A stretch of 64,000 nucleotides of DNA from assembly GCF_014932895.1 (NCBI RefSeq), contig NZ_JACYOF010000002.1, forward strand, positions 372,001 through 436,000. Direction: 5' to 3'. The notes beneath the pieces are model-generated. The model searched no databases. It saw only the letters and a program-made list of their open reading frames with translations, and had not been told where the DNA came from. Positions 8,403-18,296 of this stretch are shown piece after piece (the first letter of the stretch is position 1; each line of letters opens with the position of its first letter). This stretch comes from Bacillus thuringiensis. Its GTDB lineage: Bacteria; Bacillota; Bacilli; Bacillales; Bacillaceae_G. A program made the translations under genes and the position numbers.

Positions 8403-9665
8403 TTAAATAAGCAAATCAAACAAAACAGGATTTTTATTAAGCTCCATAAATTGAATATTATTTTCTTTAAAACGAGTAATTAATTGCTCATAATCTTCTT
8501 TATGTTTTAATTCTACACCAACTAGCGCTGGACCATTTTCTTTATTATGTTTCTTAATGTACTCAAATCGAGTAATATCATCTTCTGGACCTAATCCCTT
8601 ATCAAGAAATTCTCTTAGCGCTCCAGAACGCTGCGGAAATTCAATGATAAAGTAATGCTTTAATCCTTCATAGATAAGGGAACGTTCTTTCATTTCTTGC
8701 ATTCTATCAATATCATTATTCCCACCACTTAACGTACATACAACTGTTTTTCCTTTTATTTCATCTCTGTATAGATCAAGTGCTGCAATAGAAAGCGCAC
8801 CAGCTGGTTCAGCTACAATTGCATTTTTCTTATACAGTTCTAAAATCGTCGTACAAACTTTCCCCTCTGGTACTAAAATAATATCATCAATTACATCTTT
8901 ACAAGTCTCAAATGTTAACTTTCCTACCTTTTTAACAGCTGCTCCATCAACGAAACTATCTATTTTCTCTAATGCGACATTTTCATTTTGAAGAAAAGCC
9001 TCTTTCATAGATGCAGCCCCCATTGGTTCTACACCAATAACCTTTGTAGTCGGACTAACACCTTTTACATATGTACCAACACCTGATGCTAATCCACCAC
9101 CGCCAATTGCTGTAAAAATATAATCAACCGACTTCTCCATATCATGCATAATTTCAACTGCGACGGTTCCTTGACCAGCAATGACATACGGATCATCAAA
9201 CGGATGAACAAACGTCATTCTATTTTCTTCACAATAGCGCTGTGCTTCTTGGAAAGAGCTATCAAATGTATCACCAACTAATACAATCTCCGCAAAATCA
9301 CCACCGAAAAATTGAACTTGCGATACTTTTTGTTTAGGTGTCGTTGTAGGCATGAATATTTTTGACGAAATCTTCAATAAATTACACGTGTAAGCAACTC
9401 CTTGTGCATGATTACCGGCACTTGCACAAACAACACCATTTTGTAATTTTTCCTTCGGTAAACTTTGAATCAAATTGTACGCACCACGGATTTTGAAAGA
9501 ACGAATCAATTGTAAGTCTTCTCGTTTCACATAAACGTCACAATCATATTTCTCAGATAAAACTGCATCTCGTTGTAACGGTGTTTTAATAACGATATCT
9601 TTCATGCAATTATGAGCCATTAAGATATCTTCAATTTTCACTCTCTCCTTTACCTTTTGCACCAT
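8403..9665 (-). CDS. ilvA: Threonine ammonia-lyase (threonine dehydratase), biosynthetic
   Basis: The 420-residue enzyme converts threonine to 2-oxobutanoate, the first committed step toward isoleucine. The PLP lysine lies in IRSFKIRGAYN, the phosphate loop is AIGGGGLASG, and ASAGNHAQG and TLSGGNND are typical. The C-terminal ~85 residues (YFIIEFPQRSGALREFLD) form a single ACT-like regulatory domain, as in the short Bacillus IlvA. It is the last gene of the ilv operon, 31 bases after ilvD. The ATG follows AAGGATG. Control is through the two T-boxes far upstream. Confidence 0.95.
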   Translation of the reverse strand: MVQKVKERVKIEDILMAHNCMKDIVIKTPLQRDAVLSEKYDCDVYVKREDLQLIRSFKIRGAYNLIQSLPKEKLQNGVVCASAGNHAQGVAYTCNLLKISSKIFMPTTTPKQKVSQVQFFGGDFAEIVLVGDTFDSSFQEAQRYCEENRMTFVHPFDDPYVIAGQGTVAVEIMHDMEKSVDYIFTAIGGGGLASGVGTYVKGVSPTTKVIGVEPMGAASMKEAFLQNENVALEKIDSFVDGAAVKKVGKLTFETCKDVIDDIILVPEGKVCTTILELYKKNAIVAEPAGALSIAALDLYRDEIKGKTVVCTLSGGNNDIDRMQEMKERSLIYEGLKHYFIIEFPQRSGALREFLDKGLGPEDDITRFEYIKKHNKENGPALVGVELKHKEDYEQLITRFKENNIQFMELNKNPVLFDLLI

Positions 9666-9696
9666 TTTCTATCATCCTTATCTCTTTTATATTAAC

Positions 9697-11370
9697 TCAC
9701 TCAAAATTCGGGACTTTTAGAACTGCACCTGTATTCGCTGACGTTACCATTTGTGCGTAACGTCCAAGCCATCCGGTTTTCACTTTCGGTTCTGGTCGCT
9801 TCCATTCTTTTCTACGTTTCTCTAATTCTTCTTCACTCACTCTTACTTCTAACAAACGCTCTTCAACATCAATACAAACTATATCTCCTTGCTCAAGAAG
9901 AGCAATCGTTCCGCCCGCAGCTGCTTCTGGTGAAATATGCCCTACCGATATACCACGCGAAGCACCAGAGAAACGTCCATCCGTTAATAGTGCAACATCA
10001 GCACCTAATCCCATACCGGCGATTGCTGACGTCGGGGCTAACATTTCCGGCATACCAGGGCCGCCCCTTGGTCCTTCATAACGAATAACAACTACATCTC
10101 CTTTTTTCACTTTCCCGAGCATAATGCCCGCAAGCGCCTCATCTTGTGAATTAAAAATAACACAAGGTCCTTCAAATCGTTTTACCTCTGTTGCTCCGCT
10201 TTTAATAACTGCCCCATCTTTCGCAAGGTTTCCTTTTAATATACGTAATCCACCTTCTTCACTATGAGGATTTTCGAGTGAATGAATGACTTCTTTATCT
10301 TGAATCTCAGCCCCAGCAATGTTTTCTCTTAACGTCTGTCCAGTAGCAGTAATACGATCAAGATGAAGTACCCCTTCTTTTCGGCTTAACTCTTTTAAAA
10401 TAGCACTAATCCCGCCCGCTCGATCTATATCTTCCATATGCCAGTTAGAAGCTGGGCTTACTTTACATAAATGAGGTACTCGTCTTGAAACAGCATCAAT
10501 ACGATTCATATCATAATCTAGCCCTGCTTCTTGTGCGAGTGCTAACGTATGTAATACCGTATTCGTTGAACCTCCCATCGCCATATCAAGTGCAAAAGCA
10601 TCATCAATTGCTTCTTCTGTAACGATATCGCGTGGCTTAATATCTCTCTCAATTAAAATTTTCAATTTCTCTGCTGCTTGTTTAATTAACTCCTCACGCC
10701 TTGGATCAATTGCTAAAATACTCCCGTTACCTGGAAGGGCTAAACCTAACACTTCACATAAACAATTCATAGAATTCGCTGTAAACATACCCGAACAAGA
10801 ACCACAAGATGGGCAGCCATGATCTTCAATATCCTTTAATTCTTCTTCTGAAATTTTCCCAGATTGATAAGCTCCTACCCCTTCAAATACCGAACTTAAA
10901 TCAACGATATCTCCTTTTGACGTTTTTCCTGCTGCCATCGGGCCACCTGAAACAAATACAGTTGGAATGTTGATACGAAGAGATGCCATCATCATACCGG
11001 GTGTAATTTTGTCACAGTTTGGAATACAAATCATGCCGTCAAACCAATGTGCATTTACAACTGTTTCTACTGAATCTGCAATAATTTCACGACTCGGAAG
11101 CGAATAGCGCATACCAATATGCCCCATTGCGATCCCATCGTCTACACCAATTGTATTGAATTCGAATGGCACCATGCCAGCTGCACGTACTGCTTCTTTT
11201 ACAAGTTTTCCAAACTCATTCAAATGCTTATGCCCTGGAATAATTTCGATAAAAGAATTACAAATCGCTACGAAAGGTTTATCAAAATCTTCATCTTTTA
11301 AACCCGTTGCTTTTAATAAACTACGATGTGGAGCCTTATCAAAACCTTTTTTAATCATGTCACTTCTCAT
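9697..11370 (-). CDS. ilvD: Dihydroxy-acid dehydratase
   Basis: The 557-residue Fe-S enzyme turns 2,3-dihydroxy-isovalerate and -methylvalerate into the 2-oxo acids for valine and isoleucine. IlvD/Edd signatures are present: [12 protein letters not shown] and [20 protein letters not shown], which hold the cluster cysteines, and [20 protein letters not shown] near the C-terminus. Length matches the family. It lies between ilvC and ilvA with short gaps. The ATG follows GAGGGG. Confidence 0.96.
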   Translation of the reverse strand: MRSDMIKKGFDKAPHRSLLKATGLKDEDFDKPFVAICNSFIEIIPGHKHLNEFGKLVKEAVRAAGMVPFEFNTIGVDDGIAMGHIGMRYSLPSREIIADSVETVVNAHWFDGMICIPNCDKITPGMMMASLRINIPTVFVSGGPMAAGKTSKGDIVDLSSVFEGVGAYQSGKISEEELKDIEDHGCPSCGSCSGMFTANSMNCLCEVLGLALPGNGSILAIDPRREELIKQAAEKLKILIERDIKPRDIVTEEAIDDAFALDMAMGGSTNTVLHTLALAQEAGLDYDMNRIDAVSRRVPHLCKVSPASNWHMEDIDRAGGISAILKELSRKEGVLHLDRITATGQTLRENIAGAEIQDKEVIHSLENPHSEEGGLRILKGNLAKDGAVIKSGATEVKRFEGPCVIFNSQDEALAGIMLGKVKKGDVVVIRYEGPRGGPGMPEMLAPTSAIAGMGLGADVALLTDGRFSGASRGISVGHISPEAAAGGTIALLEQGDIVCIDVEERLLEVRVSEEELEKRRKEWKRPEPKVKTGWLGRYAQMVTSANTGAVLKVPNFE

Positions 11371-11416
11371 CTTGTCAAATCCCCTCTTACGTATTTTTCA
11401 CTTATAATCTCTCAAT

Positions 11417-12430
11417 CTATTTCTTTACTAACGTTTTCTTTTCTGGCTCGTTAATCCAGCTCATCATTTCACGAAGCTCAGCTCCTACCTTTTCTAACTG
11501 ATGATTTTGTTCTGCTTTTTTCATCGCATTATATGTTGGACGCCCTGCTTGATTTTCTAAAATCCATTTCTTCGCAAATTCACCTTGCTGAATTTCTGCA
11601 AGAACACGCTTCATTTCCTTCTTCGTTTCATCTGTAACAATTCTCGATCCTGTTACATAATCCCCAAACTCTGCCGTATCCGAAATAGAATGACGCATAT
11701 TTGTTAATCCACCTTCGTACATTAAATCGACGATTAACTTTAATTCATGCAAACATTCAAAGTATGCAATTTCAGGGCGGTATCCACCTTCCGTTAATGT
11801 TTCAAAACCAGCTTTTACAAGTGCGGTTACCCCGCCGCAAAGTACCGCTTGCTCACCGAATAAGTCTGTCTCCGTTTCTTCTTGGAATGTCGTTTCAATT
11901 ACACCTGCACGTGTACAACCTACTCCCTTTGCATACGAAAGTGCTACATGTAACGCTGTTCCTGTTGCATCTTGATGCACTGCGACTAATGCCGGAACAC
12001 CATTCCCTTCTTGGAATACACGGCGAACGAGATGACCTGGACTTTTTGGTGCAACCATCGCTACGTCTACGTAACTTGGCGGATTAATTTGTCCGAAGTG
12101 AATATTAAAACCATGTGAGAAAAGTAACATTTGTCCTTCACGAAGATTTTCTTCTACCTCCGTTTTATAAACATACGCTTGTTGTTCATCCGGTAATAAC
12201 ATTTGTACAACTTGCGCGGTTCGAACCGCTTCTGAAACAGACATTACTTCAAACCCATCTGCTTTTGCTACTTCATACGACTTACCAGGTCGAACACCAA
12301 CTACAACTTCCACAGTAGAATCACGTAAATTTTGTGCTTGCGCATGACCTTGCGATCCATAACCGATTACCGCTACAGTTTTCCCTTTTAATAGTTCTAA
12401 ATTTGCATCTTGCTCATAATAAGTTTTCAT
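11417..12430 (-). CDS. ilvC: Ketol-acid reductoisomerase
   Basis: The 337-residue NADP enzyme isomerises and reduces acetolactate/acetohydroxybutyrate. It has the Rossmann motif [25 protein letters not shown], the metal-site residues in [16 protein letters not shown] and [16 protein letters not shown]. It is the class I (short) form. The ORF is open for 31 codons upstream, but the ATG at 12430 has AAGGAG in front and fits the family's N-terminus, so I chose it. It follows ilvN by 14 bases. Confidence 0.96.
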   Translation of the reverse strand: MKTYYEQDANLELLKGKTVAVIGYGSQGHAQAQNLRDSTVEVVVGVRPGKSYEVAKADGFEVMSVSEAVRTAQVVQMLLPDEQQAYVYKTEVEENLREGQMLLFSHGFNIHFGQINPPSYVDVAMVAPKSPGHLVRRVFQEGNGVPALVAVHQDATGTALHVALSYAKGVGCTRAGVIETTFQEETETDLFGEQAVLCGGVTALVKAGFETLTEGGYRPEIAYFECLHELKLIVDLMYEGGLTNMRHSISDTAEFGDYVTGSRIVTDETKKEMKRVLAEIQQGEFAKKWILENQAGRPTYNAMKKAEQNHQLEKVGAELREMMSWINEPEKKTLVKK

Positions 12431-12444
12431 ATTCCATACACTCC

Positions 12445-12657
12445 TTATAATTTGTTTACTTGTAATACATTGATTAATTTTTTTAACTGACTGACGAGTA
12501 ATGTCGCTTCCTGTTCTGTACAAATTGCTGTTAACTTCATTTCATTTTCACTTAAATTTAATGAAGAAATATAATAACCACGCCGAGCAAAAATGCCACT
12601 TATACGTAATAACACGCTCGGGTCGTTATGAATAACTAGTGAAAAAGTATGAGTCAT
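12445..12657 (-). CDS. ilvN: Acetolactate synthase small (regulatory) subunit, short ACT form
   Basis: The 70-residue protein is a single ACT domain ([31 protein letters not shown]) that would bind the large subunit and mediate valine feedback. Usual IlvH proteins are ~160 residues with a second domain; this one lacks that domain and is nearer the small enterobacterial forms. Its ATG overlaps the ilvB stop (ATGA), which indicates translational coupling. GAGGTGGGA serves as ribosome binding site. Confidence 0.88.
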   Translation of the reverse strand: MTHTFSLVIHNDPSVLLRISGIFARRGYYISSLNLSENEMKLTAICTEQEATLLVSQLKKLINVLQVNKL

Positions 12658-14369
12658 TCTTCCCACCTCTTCATAATCATTTCGTTATTCCCTTTATTGG
12701 GTGGCACCATCGGAAATACGTTTTCTCCTTCTTCTACACAAAAGTCAACTACGACAGGACCTTCGTGTGCGAAGGCTTCTAACATCACCTTTTTCGCCTC
12801 GGATGCATTTGTTGCTCTTAGCCCCTTTACACCGTATGCCTCTGCTACCTTTACAAAATCTGGAGATCCGATTTTTGATTCCGATAAACGATTTTCATAA
12901 AACATCTCTTGCCATTGCCTTACCATCCCTAAAAATTTGTTATTTATAATAAATACTTTTACAGGGATATTATGTTCGGCAATTGTTTGTAGTTCTTGAA
13001 TGTTCATTTGGAAAGAAGCATCACCCGCAATACATATGACAAGTTCTTTTTCTTTAGCAAGCTGAGCACCAATAGCTGCCGGGAAACCGAATCCCATTGT
13101 TCCTAATCCACCTGATGTAAGAAAAGTTCGTGGTTTTTTCGCTTTATAAAAATGTGCGGCCCACATCTGGTGCTGCCCTACTTCTGTCGTGACTATCGCT
13201 TCACCATTCGTTAATGCACTTACTAAGTTGATAACATGTTGTGGTTTTAGCTCTGATTCTATTTGCTTATATGACAGCGGATGTTCTGCTTGCCACTCCT
13301 TTACTTTCGCAAGCCATGTAGTTGTTTCTAAATAAATAGGCCATTTATTTAGCATACGTAATGCCCTTTTCACATCTCCAACAATTGGATATTCGACTGT
13401 TATATTTTTATGAAGTTCAGATGGATCAATATCAATATGTACCTTTTTTGAATACGGAGAAAACAGTTCTAACTTTCCTGTTACACGATCATCAAAGCGA
13501 ACACCTAAAGCAAGTAGTAAATCACATTCTGTTACCGCTATGTTCGCAGCATATGTCCCGTGCATTCCGAGCATCCCTAAAAACAATGGATCTCCCGGCG
13601 GATATGCACCAAGTCCCATTAAGGTTGAAACGACTGGAATACGATTCTCCCTTGCGAATTCGATGAGTTCATCGGATCCACCTGAATGAATGACACCTCC
13701 TCCAATATAAAGAAGAGGACGTTTTGCTTTTGAAATTGCTTTTGCTACTTCTCTAAGTTTCATACTGTCTGGTACAACTTCTGGTTTATATCCTGGAATG
13801 TCAACTTCTTCATTAAAGAAACTTGTTACATTTGCATTTTGAACATCCTTTGGAATATCAATTAATACCGGTCCTGGTCGTCCGCTTTCGGCGATGTAAA
13901 AAGCTTCTTGCACAATACGTGATAAATGATTTACATTACGAACTTGGTAATTATGCTTCGTAACAGGTACTGTAATTCCGACAACATCTGCTTCTTGAAA
14001 TCCGTCTTTACCGATTAGAGGCGTTGCAACTTGCCCCGTAATAACAACTAAAGGAATCGAATCCATATATGCATCTGCTAAGCCCGTAACTAAATTCGTC
14101 GCCCCTGGGCCAGAGGTAGCAAAGACTACCCCGACCTTTCCAGAAGCCCTTGCATATCCTTCAGCCGCATGAATGGCAGCTTGTTCATGACGAGTTAAAA
14201 CGTGCTCCAAACCACTTTCGTATAACGCATCGTATACTGGCAAAATCGCTCCGCCTGGATAACCGAAAACAGTCGTTACACCTAATTTTTTCAAACATTG
14301 AATAACGTGTCCGGCACCTGTCACTTCTTCACACTGCAAGTTCTCACATGTTGTATACTGTTCCTTCAT
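12654..14369 (-). CDS. ilvB: Acetolactate synthase large (catalytic) subunit
   Basis: The 571-residue ThDP enzyme condenses pyruvate with pyruvate or 2-oxobutanoate. The N-terminal domain has VFGYPGGAILPVYDAL and RHEQAAIHAAEGYARASG with the ThDP-activating Glu. The middle domain has GVRFDDRVTGKLE. The C-terminal ThDP motif is GDASFQMNIQELQTI ending at NN. The FAD-type architecture and the ilvN partner point to the biosynthetic enzyme rather than the catabolic AlsS. It lies between ilvE and ilvN. Confidence 0.95.
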   Translation of the reverse strand: MKEQYTTCENLQCEEVTGAGHVIQCLKKLGVTTVFGYPGGAILPVYDALYESGLEHVLTRHEQAAIHAAEGYARASGKVGVVFATSGPGATNLVTGLADAYMDSIPLVVITGQVATPLIGKDGFQEADVVGITVPVTKHNYQVRNVNHLSRIVQEAFYIAESGRPGPVLIDIPKDVQNANVTSFFNEEVDIPGYKPEVVPDSMKLREVAKAISKAKRPLLYIGGGVIHSGGSDELIEFARENRIPVVSTLMGLGAYPPGDPLFLGMLGMHGTYAANIAVTECDLLLALGVRFDDRVTGKLELFSPYSKKVHIDIDPSELHKNITVEYPIVGDVKRALRMLNKWPIYLETTTWLAKVKEWQAEHPLSYKQIESELKPQHVINLVSALTNGEAIVTTEVGQHQMWAAHFYKAKKPRTFLTSGGLGTMGFGFPAAIGAQLAKEKELVICIAGDASFQMNIQELQTIAEHNIPVKVFIINNKFLGMVRQWQEMFYENRLSESKIGSPDFVKVAEAYGVKGLRATNASEAKKVMLEAFAHEGPVVVDFCVEEGENVFPMVPPNKGNNEMIMKRWEE

Positions 14370-14391
14370 TTCGATTAACTCCTCTCCCTTT

Positions 14392-15291
14392 CTACGCTAA
14401 GCTTTCCGCCAGTCCTGGAACACGTACTCCTCTTTCTCTCGTTAACTTTTTAAATTCTTCCGTTAATTGTTTCGTTACACTTCCTGGTTTCCCATCACCA
14501 ATTTCTCTTGAATCAACTTTTACAACTGGGATTAACTCTGCTGCCGTTCCTGTTAAAAACACTTCATCTGCTACATATACGTCATGACGAGTAAATGGCC
14601 TTTCCTCACACGGAATATTAAGACGCTCACATAACTCGATAACACTATTTCTCGTAATACCTTCTAGCGCTCCTAAGTACGAAGGAGGTGTTAACACTTT
14701 TCCATCTTTCACAATGAAAACATTATCTCCAGACCCTTCACAAACATATCCTTGTTGGTTAAGCATCAATGCCTCGAGTACGCCTGCTTGTGCAGCTTCA
14801 ATTTTTACAAGCACGTTATTTAAGTAGTTCATTGACTTAATGCGTGGATCTAATGCGTCTGGCGTATTACGTCTTGATGCTACAGATACAACACTTAGTC
14901 CATTATCATAAAATTCCTGAGGGAATAACTTTAATTGTTCTGCAATGATAATTACGCCCGGTTTCACACAGCTTCTCGGATCGAGCCCTAAGTCACCTTT
15001 TCCTCTTGAAACAATTAATCGAATATAGGCATCCGCGTATTCATTTTTTTGCAGTGTTTGTAAAACTGCTTCTTCCATTTCCTCAACCGTCATCGGGATT
15101 GTAAGTAAAATAGATTTCGCCGATTCATATAATCGTTTCACATGTTCTTTTAAGCAAAATACATTTCCTCCGTAACTACGAATCCCTTCAAATACACCGT
15201 CCCCGTATAAAAAGCCGTGATCATATACTGAAACAACTGCCTTTTCTTTTTCTACAAATTCCCCATTCATATAAATGTACTGATTTCCCAT
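14392..15291 (-). CDS. ilvE: Branched-chain amino acid aminotransferase
   Basis: The 299-residue class IV PLP enzyme exchanges the amino group between glutamate and the branched-chain 2-oxo acids. Features are YDHGFLYGDGVFEGIRSY, the PLP lysine in PRIKSMNYLNNVLVK and EGSGDNVFIVKDG. It is the first gene of the operon, so the last enzyme of the pathway is encoded first. The ATG has GAGGAG upstream. The leader in front is ~750 nt long and carries two T-boxes. Confidence 0.94.
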   Translation of the reverse strand: MGNQYIYMNGEFVEKEKAVVSVYDHGFLYGDGVFEGIRSYGGNVFCLKEHVKRLYESAKSILLTIPMTVEEMEEAVLQTLQKNEYADAYIRLIVSRGKGDLGLDPRSCVKPGVIIIAEQLKLFPQEFYDNGLSVVSVASRRNTPDALDPRIKSMNYLNNVLVKIEAAQAGVLEALMLNQQGYVCEGSGDNVFIVKDGKVLTPPSYLGALEGITRNSVIELCERLNIPCEERPFTRHDVYVADEVFLTGTAAELIPVVKVDSREIGDGKPGSVTKQLTEEFKKLTRERGVRVPGLAESLA

Positions 15292-15341
15292 CTCACATCG
15301 CTCCTCTTTTTTTATCTCTATTTTGCAATCTATTTCTATAT

Positions 15342-15418
15342 CGATTGCTGAGATGAGTATTTTTAACAGAATATTCAGTATATAAACCTTAAAAATATAC
15401 TCGTCTCAACAATCGATT
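15342..15418 (-). repeat. Extra inverted copy of the T-box terminator arm in the ilvE leader
   Basis: Between the second T-box terminator and ilvE lies another copy of the terminator arm (CTCATCTCAGCAATCGAT read on the minus strand, 15342-15359 region). It can pair with the same middle segment (15390-15418) that closes the terminator at 15400-15454. It may be an alternative structure or the scar of a lost third T-box. Confidence 0.6.
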
Positions 15419-15680
15419 ACTTACATACTTGTAGCAATCTATTGCTGAGACGAGGGAATCGTGGTACCACTCAGCTTCCTTACACTTCTCACGAAATATA
15501 AGCTCTGCAAGTCCAATTAGACTTTTGTTTTTCTATCGGAAACAATTCCGCTACTTTTTACTAGTTTTCAAAAGTAGTGCTCCGAGGTGATCTTCAATGA
15601 TCGAATTGTTACTACCCTCTCAGCCTTGGGGCAGCTCTCTGAAACAATCCCTATCATCTACTCTCCTCTTCCACGCATTC
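15400..15680 (-). promoter_or_regulatory. T-box riboswitch 2 of the ilv operon (isoleucine specifier)
   Basis: On the minus strand there is a stem I with AGAGAGCTG, then a specifier loop GAAG-ATC-ACC with the Ile codon ATC at 15591-15589. The T-box sequence CTGAGTGGTACCACG follows, with TGGT to pair with the tRNA ACCA end. The terminator stem is 15400-15417 / 15437-15454. Uncharged tRNA-Ile would favour the antiterminator and allow transcription of ilvE onward. Confidence 0.92.
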
Positions 15681-15699
15681 TTTTATTTTATTTTTTTAA

Positions 15700-15990
15700 A
15701 ATAAAAACTCTCGCCTCAGCAATCAACTACTACAACTTAGTAGCTTTGATTGCTGAGGCGAGAGTTTCGCGTTACCACTCAGCTTCCTTATACTTCTCGC
15801 GAAATATAAGCTCTGTAGGTCCAATCAGACCCCCGTCCTTTTACCGGAGACGATGCCGCCGCCCTCTACTCAGTTTCCCTTTCGCAAGCGATGCTCCGAG
15901 GTGATCTTCAATGAATCGATAGTTACTACTCTCACAGCCTAGGAGCAGCTCTCTGAAACGATCATAATCATCTACTTTCCTCTTCTTTGC
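15700..15990 (-). promoter_or_regulatory. T-box riboswitch 1 of the ilv operon (isoleucine specifier)
   Basis: This is the upstream member of the tandem pair. It shows AGAGAGCTG in stem I, specifier GAAG-ATC-ACC (Ile codon at 15905-15903) and a T-box sequence GAGTGGTAACGCG with AAC in place of the usual ACC. The very stable terminator stem (15707-15726 / 15746-15765) is followed by TTTTTATTTT. Two elements in series need two antitermination events, giving a sharper response to isoleucine shortage. Confidence 0.92.
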
Positions 15991-16037
15991 ATATGCAAAA
16001 TATAAAGTTAGAAAATTCTTAATTAACTTTTATTTGT

Positions 16038-16074
16038 TAAACGTATTATAGGACGTTGTTCTTTTCATTGTCAA
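16038..16074 (-). promoter_or_regulatory. Sigma-A promoter of the ilv operon
   Basis: The minus strand has TTGACA (16074-16069), an 18-base spacer and TATAAT (16050-16045). Transcription should begin near 16038 and enter T-box 1. Confidence 0.8.
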
Positions 16075-16244
16075 CACGTTTTTCAAAAAAAATTAAAAAT
16101 TCAATTCTTTTATTAGAAAACTATTTATTTTTTCTCAAAACAAAATCGGAATGAATTTCTTACACATACTCATATATTACTTAAGTACGTTCGCGTTACT
16201 ACATAAAGAAAAACATATAAAACTTATGAGGAGATGAGAAGACT

Positions 16245-17003
16245 ATGTTAAAAGATAAAATAGCATTAGTTACAGGAGCAAGCCGAGGAATTGGACGTGC
16301 TATCGCAAAACGTTTAGCAAACGACGGCGCATTAGTCGCTGTTCATTACGGTAATCGAAAAGAAGATGCTGAAGAAACTGTTCATGAAATTCAATTAAAT
16401 GGTGGTCAAGCTTTTTCTATCGGTGCAAACCTTGAATCTTTACACGGTGTAGAAAATCTTTATAGCACTTTAGATACTGAATTACAAAAACGAACTGGTG
16501 GAACAAAATTTGATATTTTAATAAACAACGCTGGAATCGGCCCTGGCGCTTTTATTGAAGAAACGACTGAATATTTTTTTGATAGAATGGTTTCAGTAAA
16601 TGCAAAAGCACCATTCTTCATCATTCAACAAGCTCTATCTCGTTTACGTGACAATAGCCGAATTATTAATATTTCATCAGCTGCAACCCGTATTTCTTTA
16701 CCTGATTTCGTTGCATATAGTATGACGAAAGGCGCTATTAATACAATGACTTTCACGTTAGCAAAACAGCTTGGAGCACGAGGGATAACGGTGAATGCAA
16801 TACTTCCAGGCTTTATCAAAACAGATATGAATGCGGAACTCTTGAGTGATCCAATGATGAAACAGTACGCTACTAATATTTCCGCTTTCAATCGCTTAGG
16901 TGAAGTAGAAGACATTGCCGATACTGCTGCATTTCTTGCTTCCCCTGATAGTCGCTGGGTTACCGGACAATTGATTGATGTGAGCGGAGGATCTTGTTTA
17001 TAA
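16245..17003 (+). CDS. SDR-family NAD(P)-dependent oxidoreductase (FabG-like)
   Basis: The 252-residue classical short-chain dehydrogenase has the nucleotide motif TGASRGIGRAIAKRL at ~9-23, ILINNAGIG at ~93, the catalytic Ser in INISSAATRIS and the YSMTKGA triad motif. The end GQLIDVSGGSCL is family-typical. Cytoplasmic; the substrate is not evident. It is a single gene upstream of msrA. Confidence 0.88.
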   Translation: MLKDKIALVTGASRGIGRAIAKRLANDGALVAVHYGNRKEDAEETVHEIQLNGGQAFSIGANLESLHGVENLYSTLDTELQKRTGGTKFDILINNAGIGPGAFIEETTEYFFDRMVSVNAKAPFFIIQQALSRLRDNSRIINISSAATRISLPDFVAYSMTKGAINTMTFTLAKQLGARGITVNAILPGFIKTDMNAELLSDPMMKQYATNISAFNRLGEVEDIADTAAFLASPDSRWVTGQLIDVSGGSCL

Positions 17004-17093
17004 AAACCATATATTTTCAAATCTTTTTTATTGCGGAATAAAATAATTTATATAATACTATATAAAACATATAAATTTAGGAGGATTACAGTA

Positions 17094-17630
17094 ATGTCCG
17101 AAAAAACATACGAACTCGCAACCTTCGCAGGTGGTTGCTTTTGGTGCATGGTAAAACCATTTGATGAGCTTCCTGGTATTCAAAAAGTTATTTCTGGTTA
17201 TGCGGGAGGTCATATAGAAAATCCAACATACGAACAAGTAAAGGCTGGAACATCTGGCCATTTAGAAGTTGTACAAATTACATTCGATCCTTCTATTTTT
17301 CCTTATCAAAAATTATTAGATTTATATTGGCCACAAATCGATCCAACTGATGATGACGGACAATTTTTCGACCGTGGTCCATCTTATCGCACTGCAATCT
17401 TTTATCATAACGAAACACAAAAAGAGCTTGCTGAAAAATCAAGGCAAACTCTTGTAGAAAGCGGTATGTTTACAGATCCAATCGTAACTGAAATTCGTCC
17501 ATCTGCACCTTTTTATGAGGCAGAGGAATACCATCAATATTTCTATAAAAAAAATCCTGAGAAGTATGCTACCGAGCAAAAAGAATCTGGTCGTGAAGGC
17601 TTTATTAAAGAAAATTGGCAAAAAAAATAA
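17094..17630 (+). CDS. msrA: Peptide-methionine (S)-S-oxide reductase MsrA
   Basis: The 178-residue enzyme reduces methionine-S-sulfoxide in proteins. The catalytic motif [16 protein letters not shown] is near the N-terminus. [43 protein letters not shown] and [13 protein letters not shown] are family signatures. No MsrB domain is fused. The start at 17094 follows GGAGG; the ORF is open 21 codons further upstream but without a site. A strong terminator follows. Confidence 0.95.
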   Translation: MSEKTYELATFAGGCFWCMVKPFDELPGIQKVISGYAGGHIENPTYEQVKAGTSGHLEVVQITFDPSIFPYQKLLDLYWPQIDPTDDDGQFFDRGPSYRTAIFYHNETQKELAEKSRQTLVESGMFTDPIVTEIRPSAPFYEAEEYHQYFYKKNPEKYATEQKESGREGFIKENWQKK

Positions 17631-17633
17631 TAA

Positions 17634-17668
17634 AAGCGCATCGTGCTTTTAAAGGTACGATGCGCTTT
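17634..17668 (+). terminator. Terminator of msrA
   Basis: Stem AAAAGCGCATCGT / ACGATGCGCTTTT directly after the msrA stop codon. It is T-rich on both strands and may also end the tiny minus-strand ORF. Confidence 0.88.
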
Positions 17669-17730
17669 TACCTTTCGAATAAATAGCATACGATTAAAAG
17701 CACAATTGTTGTTAATGCCCAAAGTATCAT
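17668..17730 (-). CDS. Possible 20-residue hydrophobic peptide
   Basis: The minus-strand ORF reads MILWALTTIVLLIVCYLFER, a single membrane helix with charged ends. It stops exactly at the base of the msrA terminator. The ribosome binding site is weak. It resembles small hydrophobic peptides of type I toxin-antitoxin or membrane regulators, but that is only an analogy. Confidence 0.2.
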   Translation of the reverse strand: MILWALTTIVLLIVCYLFER

Positions 17731-17868
17731 TTCATTTTTACTCTATTATTTTTATTAGCCATGTCAACTCCAATCTATTCTGATATGCAACAATGCATTT
17801 TCAAGCTTTCCTTTGTTTTATTGACCCATTTTAAAAATTAAAATTTATCCGCACATACTTTTATAACA

Positions 17869-17900
17869 AGTGTAGCTTTGAATTAAAGTTACACTGTTTT
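17869..17900 (+). terminator. Orphan terminator-like hairpin
   Basis: Stem AGTGTAGCTTT / AAAGTTACACT followed by GTTTTTAT. No gene ends in front of it, so it may be a relic or the end of an unrecognised small RNA. Confidence 0.5.
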
Positions 17901-17972
17901 TATATTATCAAGACCTAAATCATAAAAAATCATAAAAAATAAGGGATGATACATATTATACATGACTAATTC

Positions 17973-18074
17973 ATGGCCAACATCAACACCATAGTCAAAA
18001 GCATGCACTATGGTATGGCAGAGGGCTGGAAGTACTACGGGAACCGTTGGACATTATTCATAAGAGCCAAATAA
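17973..18074 (+). CDS. Possible 33-residue ORF next to bcr1 (perhaps a gene remnant)
   Basis: The ORF begins MANINTIVKSMHYGMAEGW and ends RWTLFIRAK-stop. It is less AT-rich and more protein-like than the flanks. No good ribosome binding site is seen. The stop codon lies inside the ATAAA at the bcr1 edge. Since ATAAA is also the duplicated target, the stop probably existed before insertion. It may be a leftover of a larger gene. Confidence 0.25.
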   Translation: MANINTIVKSMHYGMAEGWKYYGNRWTLFIRAK

Positions 18075-18229
18075 AGTGAAACTTTAATCAGTGAGGGTTT
18101 TGTTCATCCCCCACTGATTATCACCCCGCACCAATCGGGCTTTTACGGGCAGTTGATCCCCCACCTAACTTTTTTGCTTTCGCTGAATTTTGAGGTAGGG
18201 GTCTTACTGCCCGTAAATAGCGGGATAAA
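18071..18229 (+). repeat. bcr1-type repeat, copy 1
   Basis: The element begins ATAAAGTGAAACTTTAATCA and ends GCGGGATAAA. It contains the hairpin arms AATCAGTGAGGG / CCCCACTGATT and CCCG / CGGG followed by CTTTT. ATAAA at both ends (TTTAT on the other strand) looks like a 5-bp target duplication. This matches the B. cereus-group bcr1 element. It encodes no protein. Confidence 0.85.
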
Positions 18230-18296
18230 AAATTCTTTTGGATGCAAGAGGATTTTTTTATTGGGAATAGTAAAGGTGAGGGGAGGTGCATTACAT

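Noticed and set aside
11701-12087. Long plus-strand open frame opposite ilvC
   Set aside because: Composition is that of an antisense shadow of ilvC; no ribosome site or domain.
17830-17900. Small RNA gene with TTGACC promoter and terminator
   Set aside because: The distance between promoter and terminator leaves only ~30 nt of RNA, too short to argue for.
17905-17945. CRISPR-like short direct repeats (ATCATAAAAA twice)
   Set aside because: Only two adjacent 10-base copies without spacers; simple AT-rich repetition.
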